This document shows, in pieces, positions 6,062 to 13,707 of a DNA stretch of 23,332 bases; position 1 is the first letter of the stretch, and each line of letters begins with the position of its first letter. Both the position numbers and the translations under genes were made by a program. Origin of the DNA: DHVE2 group archaeon (GTDB taxonomy: Archaea; Thermoplasmatota; Thermoplasmata; Thermoplasmatales; Aciduliprofundaceae); assembly GCA_015522935.1 (NCBI GenBank), contig WALH01000017.1:1-23332 (forward strand), in the 5' to 3' direction. Below the pieces are notes generated by a model, which did not search any database, was not told the origin of the DNA, and saw only the letters and a program-made list of their open reading frames with translations.

Positions 6062-6504
6062 GTTATCTCGTCTCCATAGTAATGAATATTCTTAACTGCT
6101 TTCCCTCTTTTTTCGGTTATCATCTCTGGGCCATTTAAGAGGGCTATTCCTACAGCTATCGGTTTGTTGTATTTGTTATCTCTTACATAAACACAATTTC
6201 CTTCCTTTATATTTGAATCTGCATCTACTATTCCAGCCGCAAAAATGTCTGCGCCATTGAGTACGTGTTTCACTGCACCCATATCAACTGTGATAAAGAA
6301 TTTTTCTGGAGGGGCCTGCAATAAAAATAGCACAGTGGGGCAGTAATAGTCATGATATTTGAATAGCATTGGGATATCATCGAATAGTACAACTGTGTGT
6401 TTGTTTTCCATAATCTCAATTTTCCTTCCTTCAGGCCAGATATCCATGGCAAGTTTTCCTTTAATTTCCTTTATTTTCTTTTTGCTTAGATGGTATCTTC
6501 TCAC
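6052..6504 (-). CDS. PUA-domain RNA-binding protein (MCT1/Tma20-like)
   Basis: A 150-residue protein with the two-part build of archaeal MCT-1 relatives. There is a short N-terminal domain (about 1-68) and a PUA domain (about 71-147) marked by VDMGAVKHVLNGADIFAAGI. Known: eukaryotic MCT-1/Tma20 and eIF2D act in tRNA binding, re-initiation and ribosome recycling. The archaeal proteins are less studied, and PUA domains generally bind RNA. The start is GTG at 6504, with GAGGTGA six bases upstream. This start lies 44 bases inside the 3' end of the TPR gene, an unusually long overlap that implies coupled expression. The usual Pro in the A-P-G-I part of the PUA motif is Ala here (FAAGI). Confidence 0.85.
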   Translation of the reverse strand: MRRYHLSKKKIKEIKGKLAMDIWPEGRKIEIMENKHTVVLFDDIPMLFKYHDYYCPTVLFLLQAPPEKFFITVDMGAVKHVLNGADIFAAGIVDADSNIKEGNCVYVRDNKYNKPIAVGIALLNGPEMITEKRGKAVKNIHYYGDEITQS

Positions 6505-8380
6505 TATTTTTCACCTCTCGTATTCTATCGATTGCCAGGTCAGATCCCAGCCCAGCTGAAATTTCAAGGTAACGTATTGCCTCTTTTGTTAAACCTTCTT
6601 GAAGAAGAATTTCACTTAGTGCATAATATGATTCTGCGTTGCCACACTTTTTTAGAATGCTTTTACCTTTACCCTTCTTTCCATCGTTGTACAGGAAAAT
6701 TCCCAATCTTGCGCACAATTCATCATCTAAGTCTTTTAAACTTATCTCATTTTTTGTTGTTAATTGCAGGAAATCATACTCTTTTTTTATTTTTTCATCA
6801 TCTCTCCATCTTTCGGCGAGTTTTATCGCCTCCCTTATTTTTCCAAGATTTTCTAAGGAGAGAATTTTGTAGTATATTACATTCGCATTCTCATCCTTAA
6901 TACTCAAAACATCGTTGTATTTTCCTATACGGTAAAACACTTCCGCCTTTGTCTCAGGATTTGCGGTGTTGAGTATATCTCCATACTTCCCCATTTTCAT
7001 AAGAATACGGTCTCGATCATCCTGAGATACATAGTTCATGGCCTTGGTGTAAGATTCCCATGCTCTGTTGTAATACCCTAAAGAGTCATATACGTCTCCC
7101 ATGAGTTCCCAGGATGGGTAGAATTCTGGCTCAAGTTCAGTGGCTCTTTTAAGCGAGTCTATTGCCTCTTCATATCTTTCAAGGTTGTAGAGACATCTTC
7201 CACGCCAGTACCATGTTTCTCCATACTCAGGATTCAACTCAAGTGCCCTCTCCAAATACTCCAAAGCCTCCTCATTGTGACCGAGTTCGCAGAGTGCATG
7301 GCCTTTCGCATGCCATGCGTAGTCGAATTTAGGATTAATACTCAGAGCTTTATCATGAAATGGTATGGAATACTGATGCATATGCATCCTGTCAAGTGCG
7401 TTGCCTATGTTGTTCCAAGCAATTTCGTAATCCGGATTTATACTCACAGCCTTCATAAAATATGGAATTGAGACCATGTATTTTTTCAGGTTGTAAAGGG
7501 CGTTACCCAAATTATTCCATGCAACTTCATCTATTGGTTCTATTTTTAAAGCCATCCAGTATCCCTGCACCGCTTTATTCAATTCCCCTATTGCGTGATA
7601 AGCGTATGCCCTGTTATACCACGCCTGTCTGTAACGTGAATTGATACCTATCGCCTTATTGTAACATTCTATAGCCCCATTTGTATCTCCTGTGGTAAAA
7701 AGTGTGAATCCCATATTATTCCATGCCTCTTCATTATTTGGATTCAGATTTATTGCTTTCTGATAGCATTCCAAAGCTTTTTCGTAATTTTCTAATGCAT
7801 AATAAGTGTTGCCCAGAGCATTCCAGTACTTAGAATCCTCCCTTATCGAGTTAAGATATTCAAGGAGCGATATGGCGGTTCTGTAATCTCCAGCATCTAT
7901 AAGGATGAGAGATGAGGCATAAATAACATCCTCATCATCCCTGAACTTCTCTATGGCATATCTCAGAGTTCTTCTCATCAACCCTCTCTCTCCTCGAAGT
8001 AGATATAGATTTGCAAGGTCTATGTATGCATCCTTGAGTTTGGGATTAATGCTCAAAGCCTTTTGGTAATATTCTAAGGCTTCACCGTATCTCCTGAGAT
8101 AAACAAGTGAATTTGCGAGGTTGTAATACGCTGTAGCGTAAAAAGGATCCTTTTCTGCTGCCTTTTTATAATATTCAATGGCCTCTCTGTGCCTTCCCAT
8201 AGAATCCAAAGCCACACCACAGTTGTTAAGGGTAACAGAATCATTCTGTCCTTCATCAATCAATTTTTTGTAAAGTAAGTATGCTTCTTCGTATTTTCCT
8301 TCCCGCATAAGTTCCCCAGGATCCTCATCACTCACGTTTTGATTAATGTTAAAAAGTAAATAAGGGTTTCTGTGTTTCAT
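6461..8380 (-). CDS. TPR-repeat protein
   Basis: A 639-residue protein built almost wholly of tetratricopeptide repeats. Seen: about 13 consecutive 34-residue units from about residue 20 to 465, with the typical pattern W-N-N-x-G-x-x-L, then Y-x-x-A-I/L, then A-L-x-x-N-P. Unit 4 is irregular. The remaining ~170 residues are helical and less regular. There is no signal peptide or membrane segment, so it should be cytosolic unless bound to a membrane partner. It starts with ATG immediately after the stop of the lamin-tail gene (no spacer) and overlaps the PUA gene at its end. Known: TPR arrays are protein-protein scaffolds. The partner is unknown; the gene order makes the lamin-tail or PUA protein a candidate. 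Confidence 0.9.
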   Translation of the reverse strand: MKHRNPYLLFNINQNVSDEDPGELMREGKYEEAYLLYKKLIDEGQNDSVTLNNCGVALDSMGRHREAIEYYKKAAEKDPFYATAYYNLANSLVYLRRYGEALEYYQKALSINPKLKDAYIDLANLYLLRGERGLMRRTLRYAIEKFRDDEDVIYASSLILIDAGDYRTAISLLEYLNSIREDSKYWNALGNTYYALENYEKALECYQKAINLNPNNEEAWNNMGFTLFTTGDTNGAIECYNKAIGINSRYRQAWYNRAYAYHAIGELNKAVQGYWMALKIEPIDEVAWNNLGNALYNLKKYMVSIPYFMKAVSINPDYEIAWNNIGNALDRMHMHQYSIPFHDKALSINPKFDYAWHAKGHALCELGHNEEALEYLERALELNPEYGETWYWRGRCLYNLERYEEAIDSLKRATELEPEFYPSWELMGDVYDSLGYYNRAWESYTKAMNYVSQDDRDRILMKMGKYGDILNTANPETKAEVFYRIGKYNDVLSIKDENANVIYYKILSLENLGKIREAIKLAERWRDDEKIKKEYDFLQLTTKNEISLKDLDDELCARLGIFLYNDGKKGKGKSILKKCGNAESYYALSEILLQEGLTKEAIRYLEISAGLGSDLAIDRIREVKNSEKIPSKQKENKGN

Positions 8381-9196
8381 CTACCTTCTTTTAAGGAATA
8401 TGGCCGTTGCAATCAGAATAAAGATTATTGGAAATATTGCGGTGAACTCTGGAACTATCTGGCCATTCTTAGATTTAGGTGTGGGTGAGGATTCATCATA
8501 GAAATCTGCCGAGGGATTACTCATGTCTTCTGCATTGTAATATCTTGCAAGGGAATGGCCTGCAGGAACATCAGGTGCTGCATTTGTGCTTCCCAAATCT
8601 CCCCCATCACCGTACCACATAACATCTATTTCCACGCCTGACGAATTAAAAAGATGCACGTCATCTCCGCCATCGGCAAGACTAAAAGAGCCACCCTTTG
8701 TAACATCCGGAATAGAGTTAGTGAAGTTTGTATCAAAGTCTGGTGTGATATCGGGAAAATCTTTATTGAATTCAGCGGTATCTCCAGTAACAACAATGTA
8801 TTCTCCGGGGTTTATTGTTGTGCCCTGTGGGAACTCCCAGTAACCTTCGTTGCTTCCATCTGGTACAGGATTATCAGAAATTTTCCATCCCGATATGTTC
8901 ACAGGAGTATCAGTGGGGTTATAGATTTCCACCCATTCAGCACCCCTTCCGGAATCTTTGCCATTAACTGGGTGATAGTATACCTCATTTATCACAATGT
9001 GATCTGCAGTGGATTTTGCCTGCCCTTTAAAAGCGACACCTGAAAGCTCAGGAATAATGAGCGCCCCTATTGTTGCAACAATTATAATTGAAACTGCCAA
9101 GAGGGAAAGATATGCATCTATCTTCTCATAGTTGCTGTGCGAACCTATCATATGGTCATCACCTACAAAACTTCCCCTTGCTCTCAGTCCTCCCAT
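8381..9196 (-). CDS. Surface protein with lamin-tail domain and PEF-CTERM-like anchor
   Basis: A 271-residue exported protein. Seen: an N-terminal membrane helix at about 28-50 acts as signal or anchor. A lamin-tail (LTD) Ig-like domain spans about 66-209, beginning HIVINEVYYHP and including AEWVEIYNPTDTPVNISGWK. A Ser/Pro/Lys linker follows, then VPEF, a hydrophobic stretch (about 250-267) and the basic end LKRR. That tripartite tail matches PEF-CTERM-type archaeosortase signals. The start was taken at ATG 9196 because GGAGG lies seven bases before it. An ATG at 9235 lies upstream of the expected RNA start. Known: LTD domains occur in secreted prokaryotic proteins, often beside nucleases or adhesins. 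No enzyme domain is present here. It leads the operon with the TPR and PUA genes. Confidence 0.85.
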   Translation of the reverse strand: MGGLRARGSFVGDDHMIGSHSNYEKIDAYLSLLAVSIIIVATIGALIIPELSGVAFKGQAKSTADHIVINEVYYHPVNGKDSGRGAEWVEIYNPTDTPVNISGWKISDNPVPDGSNEGYWEFPQGTTINPGEYIVVTGDTAEFNKDFPDITPDFDTNFTNSIPDVTKGGSFSLADGGDDVHLFNSSGVEIDVMWYGDGGDLGSTNAAPDVPAGHSLARYYNAEDMSNPSADFYDESSPTPKSKNGQIVPEFTAIFPIIFILIATAIFLKRR

Positions 9197-9201
9197 TTTT
9201 A

Positions 9202-9223
9202 ACCCTCCTGACCGAAGGAGGAT
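9202..9223. promoter_or_regulatory. Inverted repeat at the lamin-tail gene promoter
   Basis: ACCCTCCT (9202-9209) and AGGAGGAT (9216-9223) form an 8-bp inverted repeat (one G-T) with a 6-base centre. It lies between the TATA-like box and the start codon and contains the Shine-Dalgarno. If transcription begins upstream of 9223 it would hide the ribosome site in a hairpin. If it begins about 26 bases from the TATA box (near 9211), the repeat spans the RNA start and would rather be a DNA operator. Confidence 0.4.
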
Positions 9224-9232
9224 ACAGATGGG

Positions 9233-9242
9233 CAATATAAAT
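9233..9242 (-). promoter_or_regulatory. TATA-like box of the lamin-tail/TPR/PUA operon
   Basis: The minus strand reads ATTTATATTG with an A-rich run (AACAAAAC) before it, resembling a BRE-TATA pair. It predicts an RNA start close to 9211. The T-rich minus-strand stretch just upstream (about 9250-9275) may also end the moaB transcript. Confidence 0.45.
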
Positions 9243-9280
9243 GTTTTGTTAGAAAAGGGAAGAAACCTTTAGTTTTTTAA

Positions 9281-9775
9281 TTATTCTTTATGGATCTCGT
9301 ACCATATGTGGTTCATCTCTGAAAATATTATCTGTGATGCTGTTTTGACAGCGTTAGGAGAGCCGGGCACAAGGAATACTATTTTTCCTCCTATTATTCC
9401 TGCAGTGGCCCTTGATAACATTGTGGCTGTACCGATTTCTTTATAACTGACCATTCTGAACAGCTCTCCAAAACCATCCAATCTCTTGTCAAAGATTGGT
9501 GCGATGGATTCATAGGTCACATCATAGGGGCTAATTCCTGTGCCGCCATTTACTATCACGGCATCGCATTTTTTGAGCATGGGAAAAATGGATTCAAGGA
9601 TATCCAGTTTTGAGTCCTTCACCACGGTGTAATCACATACCTGATGTCCATTCTCTTCCACCTTTTTCATGATGATTTTTCCAGATTCATCTGAATTCAC
9701 ATCTCTCGTTGAACTCACGGTGATCACACCAATCTTCAAAGAATAACGATGTTTTTTATGCTCCTTCACACTCAT
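9281..9775 (-). CDS. moaB: Molybdenum cofactor biosynthesis protein MoaB
   Basis: MoaB/MogA-family enzyme that adenylylates molybdopterin before metal insertion, in the cytosol. Seen: 164 residues, full length for MoaB. The core begins LKIGVITVSSTRD. The MPT-binding motif VNGGTGISPYDVTYE lies near 74-88, and the later LVPGSPNAV near 143-151 is also conserved. The gene starts two bases after the moaC stop (TAGAGATG), so the two are one operon. Archaeal MoaB usually takes the place of bacterial MogA. MoaE is encoded about 3.5 kb away on the other strand; MoaA, MoaD and MoeA are not in the window. Confidence 0.93.
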   Translation of the reverse strand: MSVKEHKKHRYSLKIGVITVSSTRDVNSDESGKIIMKKVEENGHQVCDYTVVKDSKLDILESIFPMLKKCDAVIVNGGTGISPYDVTYESIAPIFDKRLDGFGELFRMVSYKEIGTATMLSRATAGIIGGKIVFLVPGSPNAVKTASQIIFSEMNHIWYEIHKE

Positions 9776-9777
9776 CT

Positions 9778-10212
9778 CTACCCCTCCTTTATTTTTTCCA
9801 CTACTTCAATATCTTTAATCTGTGTCATGGGATACTGTCCATTCTCATCTTTTTCAAGATACTTTACCATATCCCAGATGGTTAAAAGAGCAACACTTAC
9901 CCCCGTTAAGGCTTCCATCTCCACGCCTGTCTTGTAATGTGCCTTGACCTCGCATTCTACGTCAATTCTATTTCCATGAACGTGGAATTTGAAATCTACA
10001 CTTTCAATCGGGATTGGATGGCAGTAAGGAATTATAGCAGGCGTGCTTTTCACAGCCATTGTTCCGGCTATTTTCGCCGTCTCTTCAACATTACCCTTTT
10101 TGATTTCTCCATTTTTTATTGCTTCTGTGGTTTCACTTTTCAGAACTATCGTTCCTTTTGCACGGGCAATTCTCAGCACATCCATCTTTTGAGTTATATC
10201 AACCATTCCCAT
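9778..10212 (-). CDS. moaC: Cyclic pyranopterin monophosphate synthase MoaC
   Basis: MoaC makes cyclic pyranopterin monophosphate from the MoaA product, the first committed step to molybdopterin. Seen: 144 residues with the signatures IPYCHPIPIESVDF near 61-74 and KTGVEMEALTGVSVALLTIW near 93-112. Both carry the active-site residues of the family. The protein begins almost directly with MVDITQK; bacterial MoaC often has a few more residues before that motif. ATG codons at 10212 and 10206 are both possible. No strong ribosome site is visible at either, so it may be translated by coupling with the upstream methyltransferase gene, 21 bases away. Confidence 0.94.
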   Translation of the reverse strand: MGMVDITQKMDVLRIARAKGTIVLKSETTEAIKNGEIKKGNVEETAKIAGTMAVKSTPAIIPYCHPIPIESVDFKFHVHGNRIDVECEVKAHYKTGVEMEALTGVSVALLTIWDMVKYLEKDENGQYPMTQIKDIEVVEKIKEG

Positions 10213-10233
10213 AATGAAGGGATTCCCGAAGGG

Positions 10234-10896
10234 CTATTTAATCTTTCCACTCTCTATCCTGAGAAGCACAAGCTCTCTTCTCACCTTCTCCTTTCTGTGA
10301 AACTCGTATATTCGAGGAATGAAAAATTTGTAAGGTATTTTATGAGTTATCACACCCTTCAAATCCCCAATTTTTCTTTCAAGGAATTCAATGGTGACGG
10401 CATTATGCAAGGTGTAAATCACCTTTCCGATCCGAATTGCCTTCTCCAAAAATGGCAGGTCAGCGTGTTTTCTCTGTGACCCAAATGGGGGATTTTGTAG
10501 CACGGTACCCACGTTGCAGGAAAAATCATTCACGCTCATTTGATATATATCAACATTTTCGCATTGGAAGGTATCCAAATTTCTTTTCATCACATTTATT
10601 GCATCTTCATCTATCTCCACCGCTTTGATTTTTTTAGCACCTAAAACGCATGCTCCAATTGAAAATATGCCTGTTCCAGCACCTAAATCCGCTATTTCCT
10701 TATTTTTTATATCTCTCAGATGATACGCTAAAAAAATTATGTCTGCAGCGACATTTGGAGGGGTCATATATTGCTCCAACCATGCCTTTGGCTTCTCAAA
10801 ACCCGACAGAGATTGCAGCATTATTTCCAGTTCCTTTTTCTTCATCTCCGGTTCATAGCAGGGATGTTTAAAATTTTTACCTTTCAAGTACGGCAT
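10234..10896 (-). CDS. METTL5-like rRNA adenine N6-methyltransferase
   Basis: A class I SAM-dependent methyltransferase of the METTL5 group. Seen: the METTL5-like opening GFEKPKAWLEQYMTPP (about 32-47), the SAM motif ADLGAGTGIFSIG (about 69-81), acidic VEIDEDA for the ribose, and catalytic NPPFG at 135-139. Known: human METTL5 makes m6A on 18S rRNA with TRMT112, so an RNA substrate is likely here. Start: ATG at 10896 gives 220 residues but overlaps the DUF1611 gene by 20 bases and has no clear ribosome site. ATG at 10845 (MKKKELEIML) aligns better with the METTL5 N terminus. It lies in an operon with DUF1611 and moaCB, which have no obvious functional link. Confidence 0.85.
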   Translation of the reverse strand: MPYLKGKNFKHPCYEPEMKKKELEIMLQSLSGFEKPKAWLEQYMTPPNVAADIIFLAYHLRDIKNKEIADLGAGTGIFSIGACVLGAKKIKAVEIDEDAINVMKRNLDTFQCENVDIYQMSVNDFSCNVGTVLQNPPFGSQRKHADLPFLEKAIRIGKVIYTLHNAVTIEFLERKIGDLKGVITHKIPYKFFIPRIYEFHRKEKVRRELVLLRIESGKIK

Positions 10897-11893
10897 TTAA
10901 TAATCTATTTGCCCCATTGTGGAACACATCCTCTGCAGGTAAATTGAACTCATTTTCGATTTCATCCTTATATTTTTCCATCTCATCATCACTCATGTTC
11001 TCACCGTCTATTGCGATACCCACAACCTTTCCTCCCGATACACTTTCTGCCAATTTTTCGTACATCTCTATATGCCATTTCAGTGGTGGAATTTTGAAAT
11101 CCTGATAGCCGAAGTGATGCACTCTTTTCGGATCGTGGGCTATTATTATCTTCTTAGGATAAGAGCCATGGAGAATCGCAAGCGTTACACCGCTGTATGC
11201 AGGATGGGAAAGTGAACCCTGCCCTTCCACAAAAATTATTTCTTTTTCTTTCGATACCTTTTTCACCATATCCTCCGTCACACCCGCCATAAAATCTCCA
11301 GGTACTCGATCAATTACAACTCCTGCATCTGCGCCGATCATAATCCCTGTTTGCCCTGTGGCTATGAAACCAGCGTTTATTCCTCTTTTCTTCGCTTCGA
11401 TGGTCAATTGAATTGCCGTAATCATTTTACCCACAGCGCAATCTGTTCCTGCGACAAGAACGGTATTTGCGAATCTTCCAGAACCATCGGCGACTCGCAT
11501 ATTTTCAGGGGGTTTTCTGACATCCCATATCTTTGCTCCTGTTCTTTCTGCGATTTTTCTGAATTCCTCATCTTCGCTTAGAAAATCGTGCAATCCTGAG
11601 ATAACTATTTTTCCCTGTAGTAGGGCTAATTTTATATCATCTCGCCACTCTTCAGGCATTTTCCCACCTATTGGGGAGGACCCGATTAATAGGGCGTCGT
11701 AATCCTCTTTTATTTCTTTTAGGGAATGGTAAATTTTCACATTTCTCCCGTGCAAAAGCTGGGAAGCGTCCATACCTGCATGTTTTCTATCCACTATGCC
11801 TATAATCTCATGAGAAGAGTAGTAATACACTCCCCGAGCGGTTTTTCCATAGTGTTCCAAGAGAACATCATGGGCGAGTATTACAATCTTCAT
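10877..11893 (-). CDS. DUF1611-family P-loop protein
   Basis: A protein of about 338 residues that looks like the DUF1611 family. Seen: an N-terminal Rossmann-like half starting MKIVILAHDVLLEHYGKTA and holding a DALLIGSSPIGG segment. The C-terminal P-loop half carries VAGTDCAVGKM, with a Walker-type Gly/Lys, and later FVEGQGSLSHPAYSG. Known: one DUF1611 branch, DgcN, acetylates D-glutamate in marine bacteria. Most archaeal members are uncharacterised, and the dgcA partner is not present here. Start: ATG 11893 fits the family start. ATG 11905 and TTG 11935 are alternatives, and none has a strong ribosome site. A weak TATA-like CTTTTAAT lies at 11942-11949. It heads the minus-strand operon. Confidence 0.8.
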   Translation of the reverse strand: MKIVILAHDVLLEHYGKTARGVYYYSSHEIIGIVDRKHAGMDASQLLHGRNVKIYHSLKEIKEDYDALLIGSSPIGGKMPEEWRDDIKLALLQGKIVISGLHDFLSEDEEFRKIAERTGAKIWDVRKPPENMRVADGSGRFANTVLVAGTDCAVGKMITAIQLTIEAKKRGINAGFIATGQTGIMIGADAGVVIDRVPGDFMAGVTEDMVKKVSKEKEIIFVEGQGSLSHPAYSGVTLAILHGSYPKKIIIAHDPKRVHHFGYQDFKIPPLKWHIEMYEKLAESVSGGKVVGIAIDGENMSDDEMEKYKDEIENEFNLPAEDVFHNGANRLLNAVLER

Positions 11894-11968
11894 GAGGGGA
11901 GGCATAGTGAACTCTTTAATTAGCTTTATCCTCAAAAAGGATTAAAAGAGAAAACGCCATGCCATATT

Positions 11969-12496
11969 ATGAAATACTGTCCGAACTGCGGTGCGAAACT
12001 CAGCGACAATGCCAAATACTGCCCTTTTTGCGGTGCGAAACTTGACGATTACGTGGTTTATGAGCGTCCCAAGGTTGAGGTTGGGGAGGAACTCATTTGC
12101 AGGCATTGCGGAAAGGGTAAATTGATGTTAGTGGACGCGGATAGCGATATTCCACTTTACATGTGCCCCCACTGCGGCTGGTACTATGGTGATTTTTTAG
12201 GCATGGGTAAGAGGATTTACTACGATTCTATTCACCTGAAAATAGGGAGAATTCTTAAAGCGGAGATAAGAATGCGCGGCTATGTCAAGGTAATGGTCAA
12301 AAAGCTTCCTGATGCGGAGGATGAAGCCATAACTGAACTTGCAAAATACCTCAAGAATGATTTGCCAAACTACGAAATCACGGATATTAGGGATGCTCTT
12401 GTTTACCTTTTAGAGGAAGGGGTAATAGACCTCTATCATGAGGAGATGAATTCGGATTTTTCGTGGGTGGGGGTGAAGTTCGTTGATAGTGATTAA
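11969..12496 (+). CDS. Zinc-ribbon protein of unknown function
   Basis: A 175-residue soluble protein. Seen: an N-terminal zinc ribbon with two CPxCGAKL knuckles (about residues 4-25), then a second pair of knuckles, CRHCGKG (about 44-50) and CPHCGWYYG (about 66-74). That makes two potential zinc sites. The remaining ~100 residues are charged and helical with no motif I know. No Shine-Dalgarno precedes the ATG, so the message may be leaderless. The end overlaps the nop5 start by 14 bases, which implies coupling. Inference: zinc ribbons next to an RNP gene suggest nucleic-acid or protein binding, but the role is open. Confidence 0.8.
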   Translation: MKYCPNCGAKLSDNAKYCPFCGAKLDDYVVYERPKVEVGEELICRHCGKGKLMLVDADSDIPLYMCPHCGWYYGDFLGMGKRIYYDSIHLKIGRILKAEIRMRGYVKVMVKKLPDAEDEAITELAKYLKNDLPNYEITDIRDALVYLLEEGVIDLYHEEMNSDFSWVGVKFVDSD

Positions 12497-13316
12497 GTGG
12501 AATGAAATATTTGTGAAAAGAGATGGAAAAATCATGGATAAATACGAGTTTCCTAAAGAAAAGATACCGGATATACTGGCCAAACTCATGGAAGGAGATT
12601 ACTCGCCAATAAGCGATTTATTGAAAAAGTACCCCAACGAAGAAATAAAGTTCGAGGCGGATCTTGGTTACATTGAGAGAGTTCGGGGGGCATCTATTGA
12701 ATTGGCAAAGATGAGGATGCGAAAAGAGATGGGCGAGGATTACATACTAATTCAACTTCTTGCTGCCTATGATGATATTCTGTCAATGTTAAATCTCCTT
12801 GATGAAAGATTAAGCGAGATGGAGAAGATAGAGGAGATACGTGGAGAAAAACTGACTGAGGGGAATATGCTCAGAAATGTTAAAAACAACCTTATAGAAA
12901 CAAAGGATAAGTTATACGGGAAAATAGAGGAAAAGGTGAAGAAAATCGCCCCAAATTTAAGTTATTTAGTTGGTCCTCTAATCTCGGCCCGTTTGATACA
13001 TTACGCCGGCGGATTGAAAAGGCTCGCAAACATGCCCGCTTCGACTATTCAGGTTCTTGGTGCCGAGAATGTATTCTTTCAGCACCTTAAGAAGGGCATT
13101 CCTTGTCCGAAGCACGGAATAATATTCCAAGTAAGTGAAATTCACACATCGCCCAAAAAATTGCGTGGAAAAATCGCACGCTCTCTTGCTGGAAAAATAG
13201 CCATAGCTGCAAGGGTTGATTATTATCACGGCAAATTTATCGGGGATAAATTAAAAGAAGATTTCAAAAAGAGGGTGGAGGAGATAAAAAATGATTCTAA
13301 TAGGAAAGGCAAGTGA
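12483..13316 (+). CDS. nop5: Nop5/Nop56-like box C/D RNP core protein (compact form)
   Basis: Nop5 bridges L7Ae-bound C/D guide RNA and fibrillarin for rRNA 2'-O-methylation. Seen: a short N-terminal domain (about 1-65), a coiled-coil of about 75-150, and the Nop domain from about 155 with APNLSYLVGPLISARLI, LGAENVFFQHLKKG and GKIARSLAGKIAIAARVD. The total is 277 residues, well below the usual 370-420. The shortening is mostly in the fibrillarin-binding N-terminal domain and the basic tail. The start is TTG at 12483, six bases after GGTGA. Fibrillarin (flpA), which usually follows nop5, is not here; moaE follows instead, overlapping by 26 bases. Confidence 0.9.
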   Translation: MIVIKWNEIFVKRDGKIMDKYEFPKEKIPDILAKLMEGDYSPISDLLKKYPNEEIKFEADLGYIERVRGASIELAKMRMRKEMGEDYILIQLLAAYDDILSMLNLLDERLSEMEKIEEIRGEKLTEGNMLRNVKNNLIETKDKLYGKIEEKVKKIAPNLSYLVGPLISARLIHYAGGLKRLANMPASTIQVLGAENVFFQHLKKGIPCPKHGIIFQVSEIHTSPKKLRGKIARSLAGKIAIAARVDYYHGKFIGDKLKEDFKKRVEEIKNDSNRKGK

Positions 13317-13653
13317 AGAAGAATTGATGAATTTCATAGGTGAAAAGAAAGGGAGCGTCGTTGCGTATTTCGGTTATGTTCGAAGAGAATCTGGAGGGAA
13401 AGAAGTAAGAGGGATGATCTGTGAAGAGAAGCCAGATTCTCACAGAATGATGGAGGATATCGAAGAGGAAATAAGAAGAAGATATCCCGTGGAAAACATC
13501 ATACTTTATCACATGGTGGGCAAGTTGAAGGTTGGAGAGTTGATATCCGCTGTGATAGTTTCAAGTGTTCATCGAGATGAGGGTTTTGAAGCGTGCAGGA
13601 TGGGCATAGATTTGATAAAAGAGTTGGAACCCGTTAAAAGAAAAGAATTCTGA
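13291..13653 (+). CDS. moaE: Molybdopterin synthase catalytic subunit MoaE
   Basis: MoaE, with the thiocarboxylated MoaD, inserts sulfur into cyclic pyranopterin monophosphate to make molybdopterin. Seen: GSVVAYFGYVRRESGGKEV (about 21-39), HMVGKLKVGE (about 74-83), and the active-site segment SSVHRDEGFEACRMGIDLIK. The 120-residue protein stops just after LEPVKRKEF. Typical MoaE continues about 20 residues past the equivalent WKKE segment, so the C-terminal tail is missing and the family Trp is replaced. The Lys-rich end is still present, so it may be active. The ATG has GGAGGAGAT upstream and lies inside the 3' end of nop5. Confidence 0.88.
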   Translation: MILIGKASEEELMNFIGEKKGSVVAYFGYVRRESGGKEVRGMICEEKPDSHRMMEDIEEEIRRRYPVENIILYHMVGKLKVGELISAVIVSSVHRDEGFEACRMGIDLIKELEPVKRKEF

Positions 13654-13707
13654 GAGGGGATCTGGTGAAAATTCTCGCAAGGGAAAAAATTTTCTTCTGG
13701 ATCATTA

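Noticed and set aside
9202..9223. Inverted repeat as a transcription terminator of moaB
   Set aside because: It lies downstream of a promoter-like box on the same strand, is followed by an A-rich rather than T-rich run, and contains the ribosome site of the next gene.
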